Shown here one piece after another: positions 1 through 10,369 of a DNA stretch of 64,000 nucleotides (its first letter is position 1; the number at the start of each line of letters is the position of its first letter). The notes under the pieces are model-generated. The model searched no databases, had not been told where the DNA came from, and worked only from the letters and a program-made list of their open reading frames with translations. The DNA comes from Phallusia mammillata (taxonomy: Eukaryota; Chordata; Ascidiacea; Phlebobranchia; Ascidiidae), in the NCBI GenBank assembly GCA_003260075.1, contig QLIY01000325.1, forward strand, positions 93,037 to 157,036, given 5' to 3'. The translations under genes and the position numbers were made by a program.

Positions 1-123
1 GAAAATTTGCTAAATTCTCAGAAGAATTGCATTTTTTATCTTAATCAGTGTGTTGGTGGGGGCCACACTCAATAGCTTGGCGGGCCGGACCGTGGTCCGC
101 GGGCCGTATGTTGCACGCCCCTG
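1..123. mobile_element. hAT-type element, right end, in annexin intron
   Basis: The stretch ends at about 117-123 with an inverted CAGGGGCG-type terminus. It is preceded by a GC-rich palindrome (about 80-110, with paired gggcc and ggccc blocks) typical of the CAGGGGTG-family hAT MITEs elsewhere in this window. The other end is not visible and probably lies before position 1. It sits about 8 bp inside the intron from the annexin exon 3 donor, so the intron boundary is crowded by the element. Confidence 0.45.
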
Positions 124-143
124 GCATAAACCATATACTTTAC

Positions 144-622
144 CGATTCTTTGGTGCCGATGCCTTTCATAGCTCCATGTAGGGATTGCACATCAAACAT
201 CGGTAGGGCAGTAAAAAGAGCTAAAGTAAGGTCACGAAACTTGCCACCTATTTCTGATTTCAAATCAGCAAGCAAATCCTGCAAAAAATGTGAAATAACT
301 GTATGTAGGCATAGTTGATTTGACTAAACATACTCTTCCAAAAGCTTGTTTGTATGTTTGCACAATCTCCAGTCTTTGTTTCAACGAACGATTTCCCGCT
401 ATTTCAATGATAGTTTTCTCATTCGTTCCTGCAAATAACCAAATTGTAATTGGGATGTAAAACTTTCTTAATATTGCTACAAAAAAACAAACCTAATCCC
501 TTCATTGCTTTACGCAACGCTTGGGCATCTGCTTCGGCATTGAACCCCGAAAAAGGAACGACAGTTCCATGGCAAGACTCAAGTGCAATTTCAACAATTC
601 CCTTTGCGAGTTCGTCAGCCAT
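144..622 (-). CDS. annexin, 5' partial (repeat 1 and start of repeat 2)
   Basis: Annexins bind acidic phospholipid membranes in a calcium-dependent way. Three exons on the minus strand join in phase: 622-493, 428-334 and 278-144, each with GT and AG borders. The ATG at 622-620 starts a short N-terminal tail. The first annexin repeat follows, with the type II calcium loop (MKGLGTNEKTIIEI) and the acidic partner about 38 residues later in DLKSEIGGKF. The last exon opens repeat 2 (AMKGIGTKES) and stops at a gtaaag donor. The remaining repeats lie before position 1. The tail before repeat 1 is short and contains no recognisable partner-binding motif. Family assignment is firm; the paralog cannot be set from one repeat. 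Confidence 0.9.
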
Positions 623-1428
623 ATTTCACTTTTGAACAAAAATATGTCACCAGCCTCTTTACTATACTACTATGCTAAGTCGCACCGACGTTCTACAATC
701 CACACAACGCGCTAGGTTAGGTGTATCCACGACATAACATGGTAAATAACATGAGCATGCACTGTTTACCGAAAGCTTTATTTGTTGTGCGGCAAGCAAC
801 GCACAAGAAAATTGTGACTTATTAACAATCGTGAACATAAAACGAGAGTATTACGAGCAAACCCAGTACACCACGTTCCTGGCATACAGGTCAAATCGGT
901 TTCATTTGTACGTGAGATTCCCTATCATGGGCTTCAGCATAGGCGCCGAGTTTTACAAAAATGCAAGGTGGCGGACGTAAATTATGACGGCACATGAAGT
1001 GACGTCACCAATGCGTACAACCACACGAGCTCCAGCTAGAAAATAGAATGCAACGTTCGTCAAATTTTTTTGAAATATATTCATTTGAAACACTTTGCTT
1101 TAACGTTATTATTGGTTTAGCAACGTTTAGGAAACGTGTCAAGTTGTTGCTTTTGTATCACCAAAATAACTATTTATTACAGTACAATCGCATTTTACAC
1201 AATAATAGCCATACATTCAATGCCAACAATTGTGTGTTTGACGTCATAAACAAGACACTAACGAAAACAGGTTGCAGTTTCGGCACGTTTTGTGGCTTTT
1301 TCGCCACTACGCTTGTTTAAAAGCAAAAATGTTCCTAGATTTTAGAATATTTCGTACGATAGCGCTACAAACAAATCAAAATATCTACGGTGGCCGCCAC
1401 CCTGCTTTACAAACCCAAGGTGGCGGCG

Positions 1429-1506
<78 letters not shown>

Positions 1507-2577
1507 ATATTGCCACTGTCTGACAATGATTTCCAGCTATCGGGGATCAAGCACATTTGTTGAATTTATTTTTATCCAAATTCTATGTGAAGTGATCATT
1601 TATGTGACTTCAATAAGTGTGTGCGCGCGTATGACTATTTTTTTGTTGAGTAATGTTTCGTAGCTGTGGCTGAGCTGACTACTGTTACGACTACAATAAG
1701 TACTTAAACTGAGTACAATAACTTACAAATGTTGCTTTTAAAACAAGCAAAGCTTCTTAGTTGCCTATAGCTTACTAGTTACAATCTCCAAGTCTCTCAC
1801 TCTGTTGTAAGCATACAGCGGCTTACAGCCCAAGGCTAGCTCTTTCAGTCTGTACTCCGATTGAGCAGTGCGCGTTGTAAAGAAACCAATCGAGCATGAC
1901 CACCTTCGTCGGTTTCACAAGATTCGCGCATTTCCGTTGCTGTTTGACTTTACGTTTTACAAGACCATTCAATACAAAATGTTCATAATTATTGGTAGCA
2001 TGTGTTGTTTTATGGTTTGCTTATAACTATTTTTTTCAATTGTTTTTCAGACTGCAAAAATAACGTTTTTGCACGCTTGGGGTCACCAAATGTTTTATCC
2101 CAACAAGTTTAACACTGTGATAACTAAAGCTCATATAAAATGTTACCAAGGTAAACATTGGTACGGCTACGGGGTATCTACATAAACTTAAAATAGTTTA
2201 ATTTTATACTAAAAGTGAAAACCTGTAGTTTGCAAGCCGACAAGAACAAAAACCCACCAATTTATTTGTAACTTAGCCACATTGAAATATATCGCTTATC
2301 AGTAAATCAAAGAACAATTGTAACAGCAATATTGCATGACTATGCAAATGTTCTCCACAAGAAAAGCGATTCTTCTTCGAACGATAGACGACTACGTCAT
2401 TGCTTCATGTACGTCATAAATCATTTAGTTACCTTCTGTTCACTTCGTGGCCGGTGCAGAAGAACGGTGAGGGTGTTTATAATAGAGTTCTGTCGTACTG
2501 TGTCTTGTACATACAACATGAACTCAAACCAAACTTTCTAGAGGTACTGATATCTGCGTATTAACAATTTTTTTTAG
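623..2577. other. intergenic between annexin and the 2621 gene, with a long G run
   Basis: No gene is supported here. It should hold the annexin promoter, since transcription runs leftward from about 640-900, and the 5' end of the rightward gene. A G homopolymer of about 75 bases lies at 1431-1505. An acceptor-like tract ending tttttttag at 2577 and a donor-like ctagag/gtactg at about 2541 suggest a non-coding first exon for the gene starting at 2621. Short ORFs at 1048-1523 are low-complexity and are not called. Confidence 0.5.
1431..1505 (+). repeat. poly-G tract, about 75 bases
   Basis: Uninterrupted G preceded by a GC-rich segment (ggtggcggcgcc). I do not see duplicated flanks at this one, unlike the short runs further on. 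It may be a true low-complexity tract or a filled gap. Confidence 0.8.
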
Positions 2578-2620
2578 AAAGCACTGCAAGCAGCTTGTTT
2601 TATTGGGGCAGCGTTGTGCA

Positions 2621-5600
2621 ATGGGAGTAAATGTCAGCAAAAATAAAACTGGACTAGACTCTTATCCTTCTCTTAGCCCAAATGTAAGACGAAGCCGTCG
2701 AAATACTCAAAGCAATATTGAAGTTGTTAGATCGTTACACCAGTCACTTGAAAAAAATGTCGCGCACAGACGGCCATCAGGTCGATCAAATAAGTTTTTT
2801 CAAGCAAACAAACGGACTGGCCGCCGACAAGCCATTACACAAGATAGTCCTCTAACAAGGGAATACAACGCATGGTTGCGATCACTGGCCACGAGTTTAG
2901 ATGAGGATGCAAGTCCACACAGCAGCTCTACAAGCCTTGGTTCGAGGCACAAAGACTCGGGAGGGTGGTATTCGACTATCCGTAAAAAGGTAAACAGGTT
3001 ATGGCTAAGAGCTACATTATACGTGACTAAGTTTCACTAAATTATATTATCTTCTTCATCGTATATACTGCACATTTTAAGGCTAAGGTATACATATCCG
3101 CCTATAGCGCGCTTTACTGACGTTGTCGTTAACAGGTGACACCTAATTAACTGATACATTTTAAAAATGGGAAATTTTGACAGTTTCCAAAATTAACACT
3201 AATCCAATTTTATTGCAATAAGGGTTTAGGAATGTTTTCTTAAAGCGAATAGTGATAACAACAGTTTTATAAAAATGTTTTCATTAATTGTAATTGTTTT
3301 ATAAAACTTTGTTGTATATCATTATCAAAAAGGTAAATTCGTTGATGAGATCAAAACGTCATCGGGAGAGTTCCATAGTGTGGCCTGAAGTGTCCAGCTC
3401 TTCACTACAGGCGCCTAAAGTTCGGTTGTCGTTTGCCCCGGATAAAGCTTACGTAAAAGAGTTACGAAAACAAGTCATTAATTCTCACAAGCGGTAAGTT
3501 TAAGTCATATCTTATTTGCAATCTTATTTTTCTTGTCTTCTCTTTTCTCTCATTGCCAAAAACGGGCATGGTTACTGACCATGTCATGTTGAGGTTATGA
3601 AAATGTTGTTCGCCGAAAAAATAAATGTAGTTATCATTTTTAACTTTGCCGAATGCGTTGTATTCGGTAATACTCTTTATCACTTAATTACCCTTTGAAC
3701 AATTGCATAAGTGATGCAGCGGTTTGGAAATTTTATGTGCGGACTTGTATTAGAACATTAAACAAAACCAAACAACTTTAGCGACATCAAAACCAAGTAG
3801 CCAACACAGACGAGCTAACACTTTTTGTTAAAGTCACAAATATCCTAATAACACATTGTCTTCAGGCGAAGTATTGCGGATTTTAACGTAAAGAACGACG
3901 AATTTGATCCAGCCGCCTTTTATATGGAGCATTCATTTCAATGCACAGACACAGGTAAATACGACTGTAGATTTCATCGGTAATATGGCAATCACCACAA
4001 CGTTTGATTTGTACAGGCCCTAAAGTCAGCAGAAGAACATCAAAGTCAATAGAAAGCATTAAATCCGCCGCGAAAATGGAACCTTTGGTAAATCACCTCA
4101 AATAATGATTTGAAATGTATTTTTCTCAAAGTAATTATTTCCAACGTCTTTGTCGTCAAAGCTATTGGCGCAGTTTGTATTGACGTTTTGTGGACCTTTG
4201 ACTTTCACCTCTATTGCGACGGTAAATTATTGAAGGAGCTTATGGTGGTAGTCACAAACTGTGTAGAGTTTATGAAAGCAAAGTGCTTAGTTTCACTCAG
4301 GAATTGATTACAACATTCTTGTTTTTTTACATATTTCGTTACATTTTCTTTAAATTTCCATGTTTAAATATGGAATTGATTCATAGAGAAACATGAAAAA
4401 ATGTAGTATCCCTGACTATATTGATGTCTATCAAACAAAGTAAAATGGACAAAACAACAACTGTAATTAGTTTAACTGTAATAATAGTGTACGTTTCCAT
4501 CGTCGTGTAAAACATTTTTTTTTGTTTTTAGAAACGTCACTCGATGCAAGTTGACAGGTACGAAATGTGTTACAGTGTATTATGTTTGCGACAGAATAAC
4601 TGCAAGGATAAATTCTGGCGGCTTGAGTTTGCTGTTGATAACATGTTTTTGTTACTTACAGACTGACAGCTTCTAACAAGCGTCATAACGACAGAAAGAC
4701 AAGTATCGATGGTAAACAGCGGCATACACCAGCGGCCAACTCATGTTAATTATTTATTGAGTAATAATTTTCCATGCACCTCTTCAGCAATGCCTGAAAT
4801 GCGCTTGTGCAATTGTTTACACGTTGATCAGTATTCTTACGTGACACTGCTTAAAAATGAATGGAAACATGTTGTTTGTTCCAATATTCCTAATCTTAAG
4901 TCAAAATCTTTCTTCCTAGAATCAAAAACCAATAAATATCAGTGGGATGTGGCTTACGATCCTTATGGGGGAATACAAGGCACGTCTTGTGTCATGGGAC
5001 CGAAGGTTCTTCCGACTTCCAACGAAACGTGGAAAAATATAGCAACAAGTAGTTCAAAGTGTGTAGCTTGTCGTTGAGCAGTGTTTAATTTTTTCTCGGA
5101 ATCATAACAAATGGTGATGCTTTCTGTTTCAGTTTGAGTAAATCGTCAAAGTCATCCAGTGATCTCCTTGACGAGCTGCCTGATGACCCAATGGCACAAA
5201 ATTATTCTTCATTTTATGGAAACGATTTTCAAATAAACAGAAAAACCAAATCGAGTAAAACCGAGAAATTGGGCGATCGAACGCAGGCTGAACAACACTT
5301 TGACATATTTCCCACACCAAAGTCGGAACGAAGCAGCAGTTCTGACAGGAAACATGCTGTTCAGCGTGAAGCAATAGCGGATAGGGACGACATTGAATAC
5401 AGATTCGATGGAGCAAAGGTAGAGAAAACGCCAAAATGGGAAGGTTCTCAATATGATCCCCACATGGTTTATGACAGCATTGATCTTGGACCAGGAGGTG
5501 AAAATTTTATACTTGCCGATTCTCATGACAGCACTGTCGACGAAGGCATTGTGACCAAGGTAAAACTCTTTCAAATTCAAGCTCATTAGTTTTTGTTTAT

Positions 5601-6716
5601 TTCTAATTATTCTTTAAACCTTTAGTTGTGTTTTTGATAATAGCTGGTAACTTGGAATATCGTTAATTTAACACTGTACCGTGGCTTACATAAGTTTGTT
5701 TTAAACAAAATAATTTTATATTTGAAAAATGAGAACTAGAAATGTTTGACAATTTGGTGTTACGACCGTTTTTCTTTATTCAGGGTTCTTTTTCTTCAAA
5801 TGAACTGACAGTTCCTGGAGCAGGTTCATTGCCAAGATCAAGAGTGTCACCTTCCCCTCAACTTCTCTGGAAGACAGATTCCAAGGTGGGAAAAAAGAAA
5901 TTGTAAATAAAAGTGGATCTTAAAGTAAAAAATTCAGCCTCCAGCTTGTTGCAATCAAAAAATATTTGTGCAGATGGCATCGTCATTAAAAAGCTTGAAA
6001 GATCATCAGTCCCCTTACCATCAATCACATCATCATCGCCACCACAAACGCCACAACGTTGGTGCAAATTCCAGAAGCTTTTCTTCTAACGATGACTTTT
6101 ACAGCGGTAAGGATCTAACCAAATTGTCTTTATCACGCAGCAAAACTGCATTTATTTATAGTGTGTTGAATAAGACTGAGTTGTTCTACATGGATTTGTT
6201 TTAAAAAGCCATAAAATAGTGGAGGCACGTTTAAAACTACTGGTCTTCTTTTTTTACTTCAAAGAATGGGACGAAGATCATATGGATTCACCAACACCAA
6301 GTCGTCGTTCGAGACGATCTGGAGGATACAATTCTGATTATGATTCATATCGAAGGGCGCCATCTAACTCGACTTTGCGTAGAAGAGAACAATACTTTTA
6401 CCGAAGCGGCGACCGACGTGAAATGATTCAGCAACAACGACTGGCGGCATCTTCACGAAATAGTAATACCATAGATGAAGGCCTGGAAGGAAAAATCGAC
6501 AATATGGTGAAAAGCTTGATCCAAGACAATCAAATGCAACTCCAGTCACGCCGAAATCGAAAACATCGTCCATCAAGAAATTATTCTGCATCAAGCTCCA
6601 CTGGAGGGGATGCAACGCAATCGTACCTGCGCGAAATGATTGAGGCAAAACTCGCTTCTGCGCTGACCACTGCGCTAGTACCAAATCATCCAGACAATCG
6701 AAATGTGTACAAATAA
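2621..6716 (+). CDS. unrecognised, probably N-myristoylated disordered protein, 672 aa
   Basis: I do not recognise this gene. Eleven exons fit in phase: 2621-2989, 3333-3493, 3866-3954, 4017-4087, 4532-4557, 4662-4711, 4920-5058, 5133-5559, 5784-5885, 5974-6106, 6265-6716, total 2019 nt. The first ATG gives MGVNVSKNK, which fits the N-myristoylation consensus (Gly2, Ser6, Lys7). The rest is rich in Ser, Arg, Lys and His, with a His cluster in exon 10 and no membrane segment or signal peptide. Possible ordered pieces are an aromatic stretch in exon 7 (YQWDVAYDPYGG) and an acidic patch in exon 8 (DLLDELPDDP). The stop overlaps an aataaa at 6711. The acceptor at 3332 is pyrimidine-poor and is the weakest boundary. 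A membrane-anchored scaffold is an inference only. Confidence 0.75.
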
Positions 6717-6947
6717 AAAGGCTGTTTGGTCAATTAAAAAAGCAAAAACTTTTTAATAAGTGATACCTAAGCATCTTTTCACAAGTGGTCATTTTTGCCA
6801 AAGTTCAGTAAAATAGTTTTGGTTGTATAGTGCTCTATTATTTTGTAAATACAATCATCCAACAACGACGAAAGAGGTTCGTGACTTGGATTTAACATGT
6901 TTCTAGAACCAGATTGGTTATGTTTCAGTAATCTGATAATATTGGTC

Positions 6948-7165
6948 TTCAAGTGGCTGAGTGGTTAGCGCAACAGCCTTGTGTTTGCAAGTAAGCTTGT
7001 CGGTTCTAATCCTATCCTAAATCCTATCGCTTGTGTTTCTTTGAACAAGGAACTTAGGCGGTTTGAATTGAAGTCGCCAACTTCTTTAGTCGTTAGTTGA
7101 AGTCGCAAATCCTATCCCATCACTCAGTTGGCAATCAAGAGTTGACTTAAGCACTATAAAAGTAT
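6948..7165 (+). mobile_element. tRNA-derived SINE
   Basis: An A-box-like tggctgagtgg at 6954-6964 and a B-box-like ggttctaatcc at 7002-7012 are spaced as in a tRNA gene, with a Leu/Ser-type D arm. The acceptor stem does not close, and unrelated sequence follows. A SINE or decayed tRNA copy is therefore more likely than a working tRNA. The 3' limit is a guess. Confidence 0.5.
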
Positions 7166-7218
7166 AAATACATAGTTCACAATCAGTAAAATTTAAACAT
7201 AGACAAACATGCTAGAAC

Positions 7219-7320
7219 AGCGGTTCTTAACCAGGGGTACGTGTACCCCTTGGGGGTACGAAGCGCTAACGCAGGGGGTACGACATGCAGGGTGAAATTA
7301 TATGCTATTTAGGCATATTT
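7219..7320 (+). mobile_element. hAT-type MITE, left end
   Basis: The sequence starts CAGCGGTTCTTAACC and continues into a self-complementary gtacgtgtacccc/gggggtacg segment. This is the layout of a widespread class of hAT MITE termini. I could not find a matching inverted right end nearby, so its extent is unknown. Confidence 0.45.
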
Positions 7321-7923
7321 GTGAAGAATGCGTAACAAGTTACTTTGCTATATGTCTAAAACGGGTTGATTTTGTACTACTTGCATGCTGTTTTAATGCA
7401 TGCACTCAACATGCAAGTTACAAATAGCTATTATTAAAATTATGTTAAACACACACAATGTTCACCACCAATTCAGGATTTTGACGCAGGTTAAATAAGG
7501 TCGTTAACAGTATCTTCCGCGGTCAGCTCTGAAATCTTATTAAATCATCATTGTTTCGTACACTGCAGTCAAGCAGACGACCGAAGCAACCTTAAAAACC
7601 CACAATACAACTGTCCTGCTGCAGTCATACCGTTAGTCTGACAACAATTAAACTTAACATTGTGTCAAAAGCTTAATGTGCGTGTTTGCTATATACGTCA
7701 GCACACTTGATTATGTTGAATGGGCCGAATGTTTTCGGCATAAACTTCTGAATATTTAGTTTCATTCCGAACTTACTGTAGCCGATTCGGTGCATTACTA
7801 TACTCTGATCTGCCCCTGGTGGAACGTGGAAGTTTTTAATAATAGAAAACATATGGCAAAAATGCTCGTTCAGCCAAAGAACTCTTTATAGGGTTCTTTG
7901 GTTCAGCTATATGCAGATTTGGT

Positions 7924-8145
7924 CGGTAGAGCTACTAACACTGGACTTTGGCTTGCGCCCGGTCTGGAAATTTCTGGTAAGTGGCGCAACGGAGCATAGG
8001 CGTTTATGGTGCTGACTCAGCAATTTGGGTTTATGGTAAGAATGATTGCTGAGTGAGCACTATAAACGCCTATGCTCCGTTGCGCCACTTACCAGAAATT
8101 CCCAGACCAGGCGCAAGCCAAAGTTCAGTGTTAGTAGCTCCACCG
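7924..8145. repeat. foldback element with about 101-bp arms
   Basis: Left arm 7924-8024 and right arm 8045-8145 are near-perfect inverted copies separated by about 20 bp. Both contain the same ctactaacac, ggcttgcgcc and aacgcctatgctcc blocks. The outer ends read cggt(a/g)gagctactaac. A further copy of this terminus is at 9121-9140 (gtgttagtagttctaccgg), so it is a dispersed repeat and not a unique hairpin gene. Confidence 0.8.
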
Positions 8146-8629
8146 GATTCGGGAACGTAATTTTGCCGGGAAATCCCGGGAATGTCTCGACGGGAAAAGG
8201 AACTCTAGCTACATTTCACCATACCGATAAGTGGCGCAAGGAAATTAAATAGCTTTAAAGACTTTAAATATCGACGTTAAATCTTGCTGTATTTTTTACA
8301 CACACTATCGCGTTCAACTATGCGACGTCATCTTGAGCCTTTCTAACTGTTTGCTATCCCAGGAATAAAGCTTAGTATCTGTTATTTAATGGAGTTGCGT
8401 GTTTGTTAATTTGAGACTTGCTTATTTTAAACAATAATACANCAATATGATTAATAAGCCAATAGATAGATGATAAGTAAGCTGCAAATACTGCTCACTG
8501 TTTTGACCTGTAAGGTCTCATCAGCGCACATGATGATAAGACATAGGACATGTTGGCTAGTGTAGTAACATGCTGAAAAACCTTGCCTCGCCAATTCGGT
8601 TCATTGCCGCAATTTTAAAGCAATTCTTA

Positions 8630-9111
8630 CAAAAAAGATGCCTGTCTATAAGTTTTTAAAAATATACTTTAAAGAGTTCATACAATTGAAAGCTAAAAAC
8701 GTTTTAATAGCTCTACATACATTAAACAATAAACCCAATAACTAAAAAACTTTAAAACAGACACAGATTTGTCGCCAGCGGCTTTTCAAAACTAGCTGTT
8801 TACCATGTACCTCATACAAAACTTCAGGCGACGTGCAGTGTTATTCATGCGTAACCGAAATGCGCAGGATAATAAAAGAAACGAGAGGAAAAGAGGAGCT
8901 GGACTACCATGTTAGTATACTATGGTAGAAAACATGTGCGTTGCCAGGTGACCGAAAAAGCTACCACAAGCGGCAGTAGAAAGTCTATCGGATTCTTCTG
9001 ATTGTGGGGGGGGGGGCAAAAAAGATGCCTGTCTATAAGTTTTTAAAAATATACTTTAAAGAGTACAATTGAAAGCTAAAAACGTTTTAATAGCTCTACA
9101 TACATTAAACA
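8630..9111 (+). repeat. allelic duplicate pair ending at a poly-G joint
   Basis: The segment 8630-8728 recurs at 9017-9111 with a small deletion and few mismatches. The second copy lies exactly between two G runs, 9006-9016 and 9112-9121. Confidence 0.8.
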
Positions 9112-9486
9112 GGGGGGGGGGTGTTAGTAGTTCTACCGGTTTGCTCTGGGTCAAGTCAAAATCAACCCAAAAAATAAAACAAACAATATACCTTTATGCT
9201 AACATCACGGACACACAGAAAAAAGGTGTGTTTGACGAATAAGTTCTTCAAGGAGTGTCAAGTAGTGGAGTTGGAAAGCAAACATGCTTTTTATTTTTGC
9301 TATAGCGTCTCAGTGTTTACAGCAAATACTTGTTCGGTTGTTCACACTTTATGTGTTTATTTAAAAATATATTTGCACACATGCAAACACAAACTATAAA
9401 CGCAGGTAGAAAACATGTGCGTTGCCAGGTGACCGAAGAAGCTACCACAAGCGGCAGTAGAAAGTCTATCGGATTCTTCTGATTGT
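8925..9486 (+). repeat. allelic duplicate pair flanking inserted patch
   Basis: The 81-bp segment 8925-9005 recurs at 9406-9486 with one or two differences. The first copy stops at the G run 9006-9016. The second copy continues smoothly into ttataaata. Confidence 0.8.
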
Positions 9487-10305
9487 TATAAATATCGTGA
9501 GCCGCCAGACGACTCGTCGAGGAATTAAGAAGACCGGAATCAGGTTTCGTCTCTTGCTGCTTCCATTCTTTGCGTTGTTTATGTTTGAATGTGTGGGTCA
9601 TTTGACCCGTGACGGGTAACCGTGTTCTGTTGATTAACCAGTGCTGTTTTTGAAAACAATGCACGTGTATCCATTATGCTACAGCCTGCCCATGCGCCTG
9701 TTATAAATAGATCGTGTGTCGGGCCGATCTGATATCAAAAGTCCAAACACCCAATGTGTTACATATTGTATTACTATTTTGACCTCCCTGCGTGAGGTAG
9801 ACTGAAACAGTTGAATCAAATAGCAAGTCTGAATCTGAACATTAGGCTACAGTAGTTTCAGTTTGAAATATGGTCAAGTGATTATTTTTCTAATAGTCAA
9901 AATGTTCATATGAGATGATATTCCTCCAGTCAATAATTTTTCTACCGAGTATCAGTTGTATTTAATACAGTTGTTGGCATATTTTCCTATTTTATGTTTG
10001 TTAGTTTAGTTTAAAAGCTTCATAAATATTTATTAGTTGAATAATAGACGTTTTATAAACCAAAAAAGTGTTTTTTATTGTATGACTTATCAAACATCTA
10101 CTTACTTTGAGTTTATTATTTTTTTAACTTTTAAATGGACAAAGTAGATAAATTGCATATATATATATGTAGATATAGATAAAATAATCAAATCTTCACT
10201 GGCTGTATGTTGCAATCAAAGCCTTTTCAGTATTGGCAAATTTTTACTGTAACTCAGCAAAAAAAAACTTGTAAATGAAATTTTGCATGCTTTTCTGTTT
10301 TATAG

Positions 10306-10369
10306 GCATTAGTGTGAGGCTGCAGAGCCAAGTGCAAGAAGTCTGGTATTTCAACAATGTTTGGTCGTG
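10306..10369 (+). promoter_or_regulatory. 5'UTR piece with overlapping upstream ORF for the TTLL gene
   Basis: The exon begins after the acceptor at 10305. An in-frame stop (TAG, 10310-10312) precedes the first in-frame ATG at 10370, which fixes the main start. Another ATG at 10357 opens a 38-codon out-of-frame ORF ending at 10473, so it overlaps the main start and could damp translation. Confidence 0.5.

Larger units (their letters stand above)
6717..10305. other. intergenic, repeat-rich, no gene seen
   Basis: No coding exon is supported. It contains a tRNA-derived SINE, the 5' end of a hAT element, a long foldback and two interleaved allelic duplications with poly-G joints, all listed separately. 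It also holds a short (at)n stretch near 10160. The promoter and non-coding first exon of the TTLL gene should be toward its right end, because an acceptor (ttttatag) ends at 10305. An undetermined base is at 8443. Confidence 0.5.

Noticed and set aside
1272-1523. 83-codon ORF with a polyglycine end
   Set aside because: Half of it is the poly-G tract, and the remainder has no domain or splice context.
6948-7020. Functional tRNA gene
   Set aside because: A and B boxes are present but the acceptor stem and anticodon stem do not close; SINE origin is more likely.
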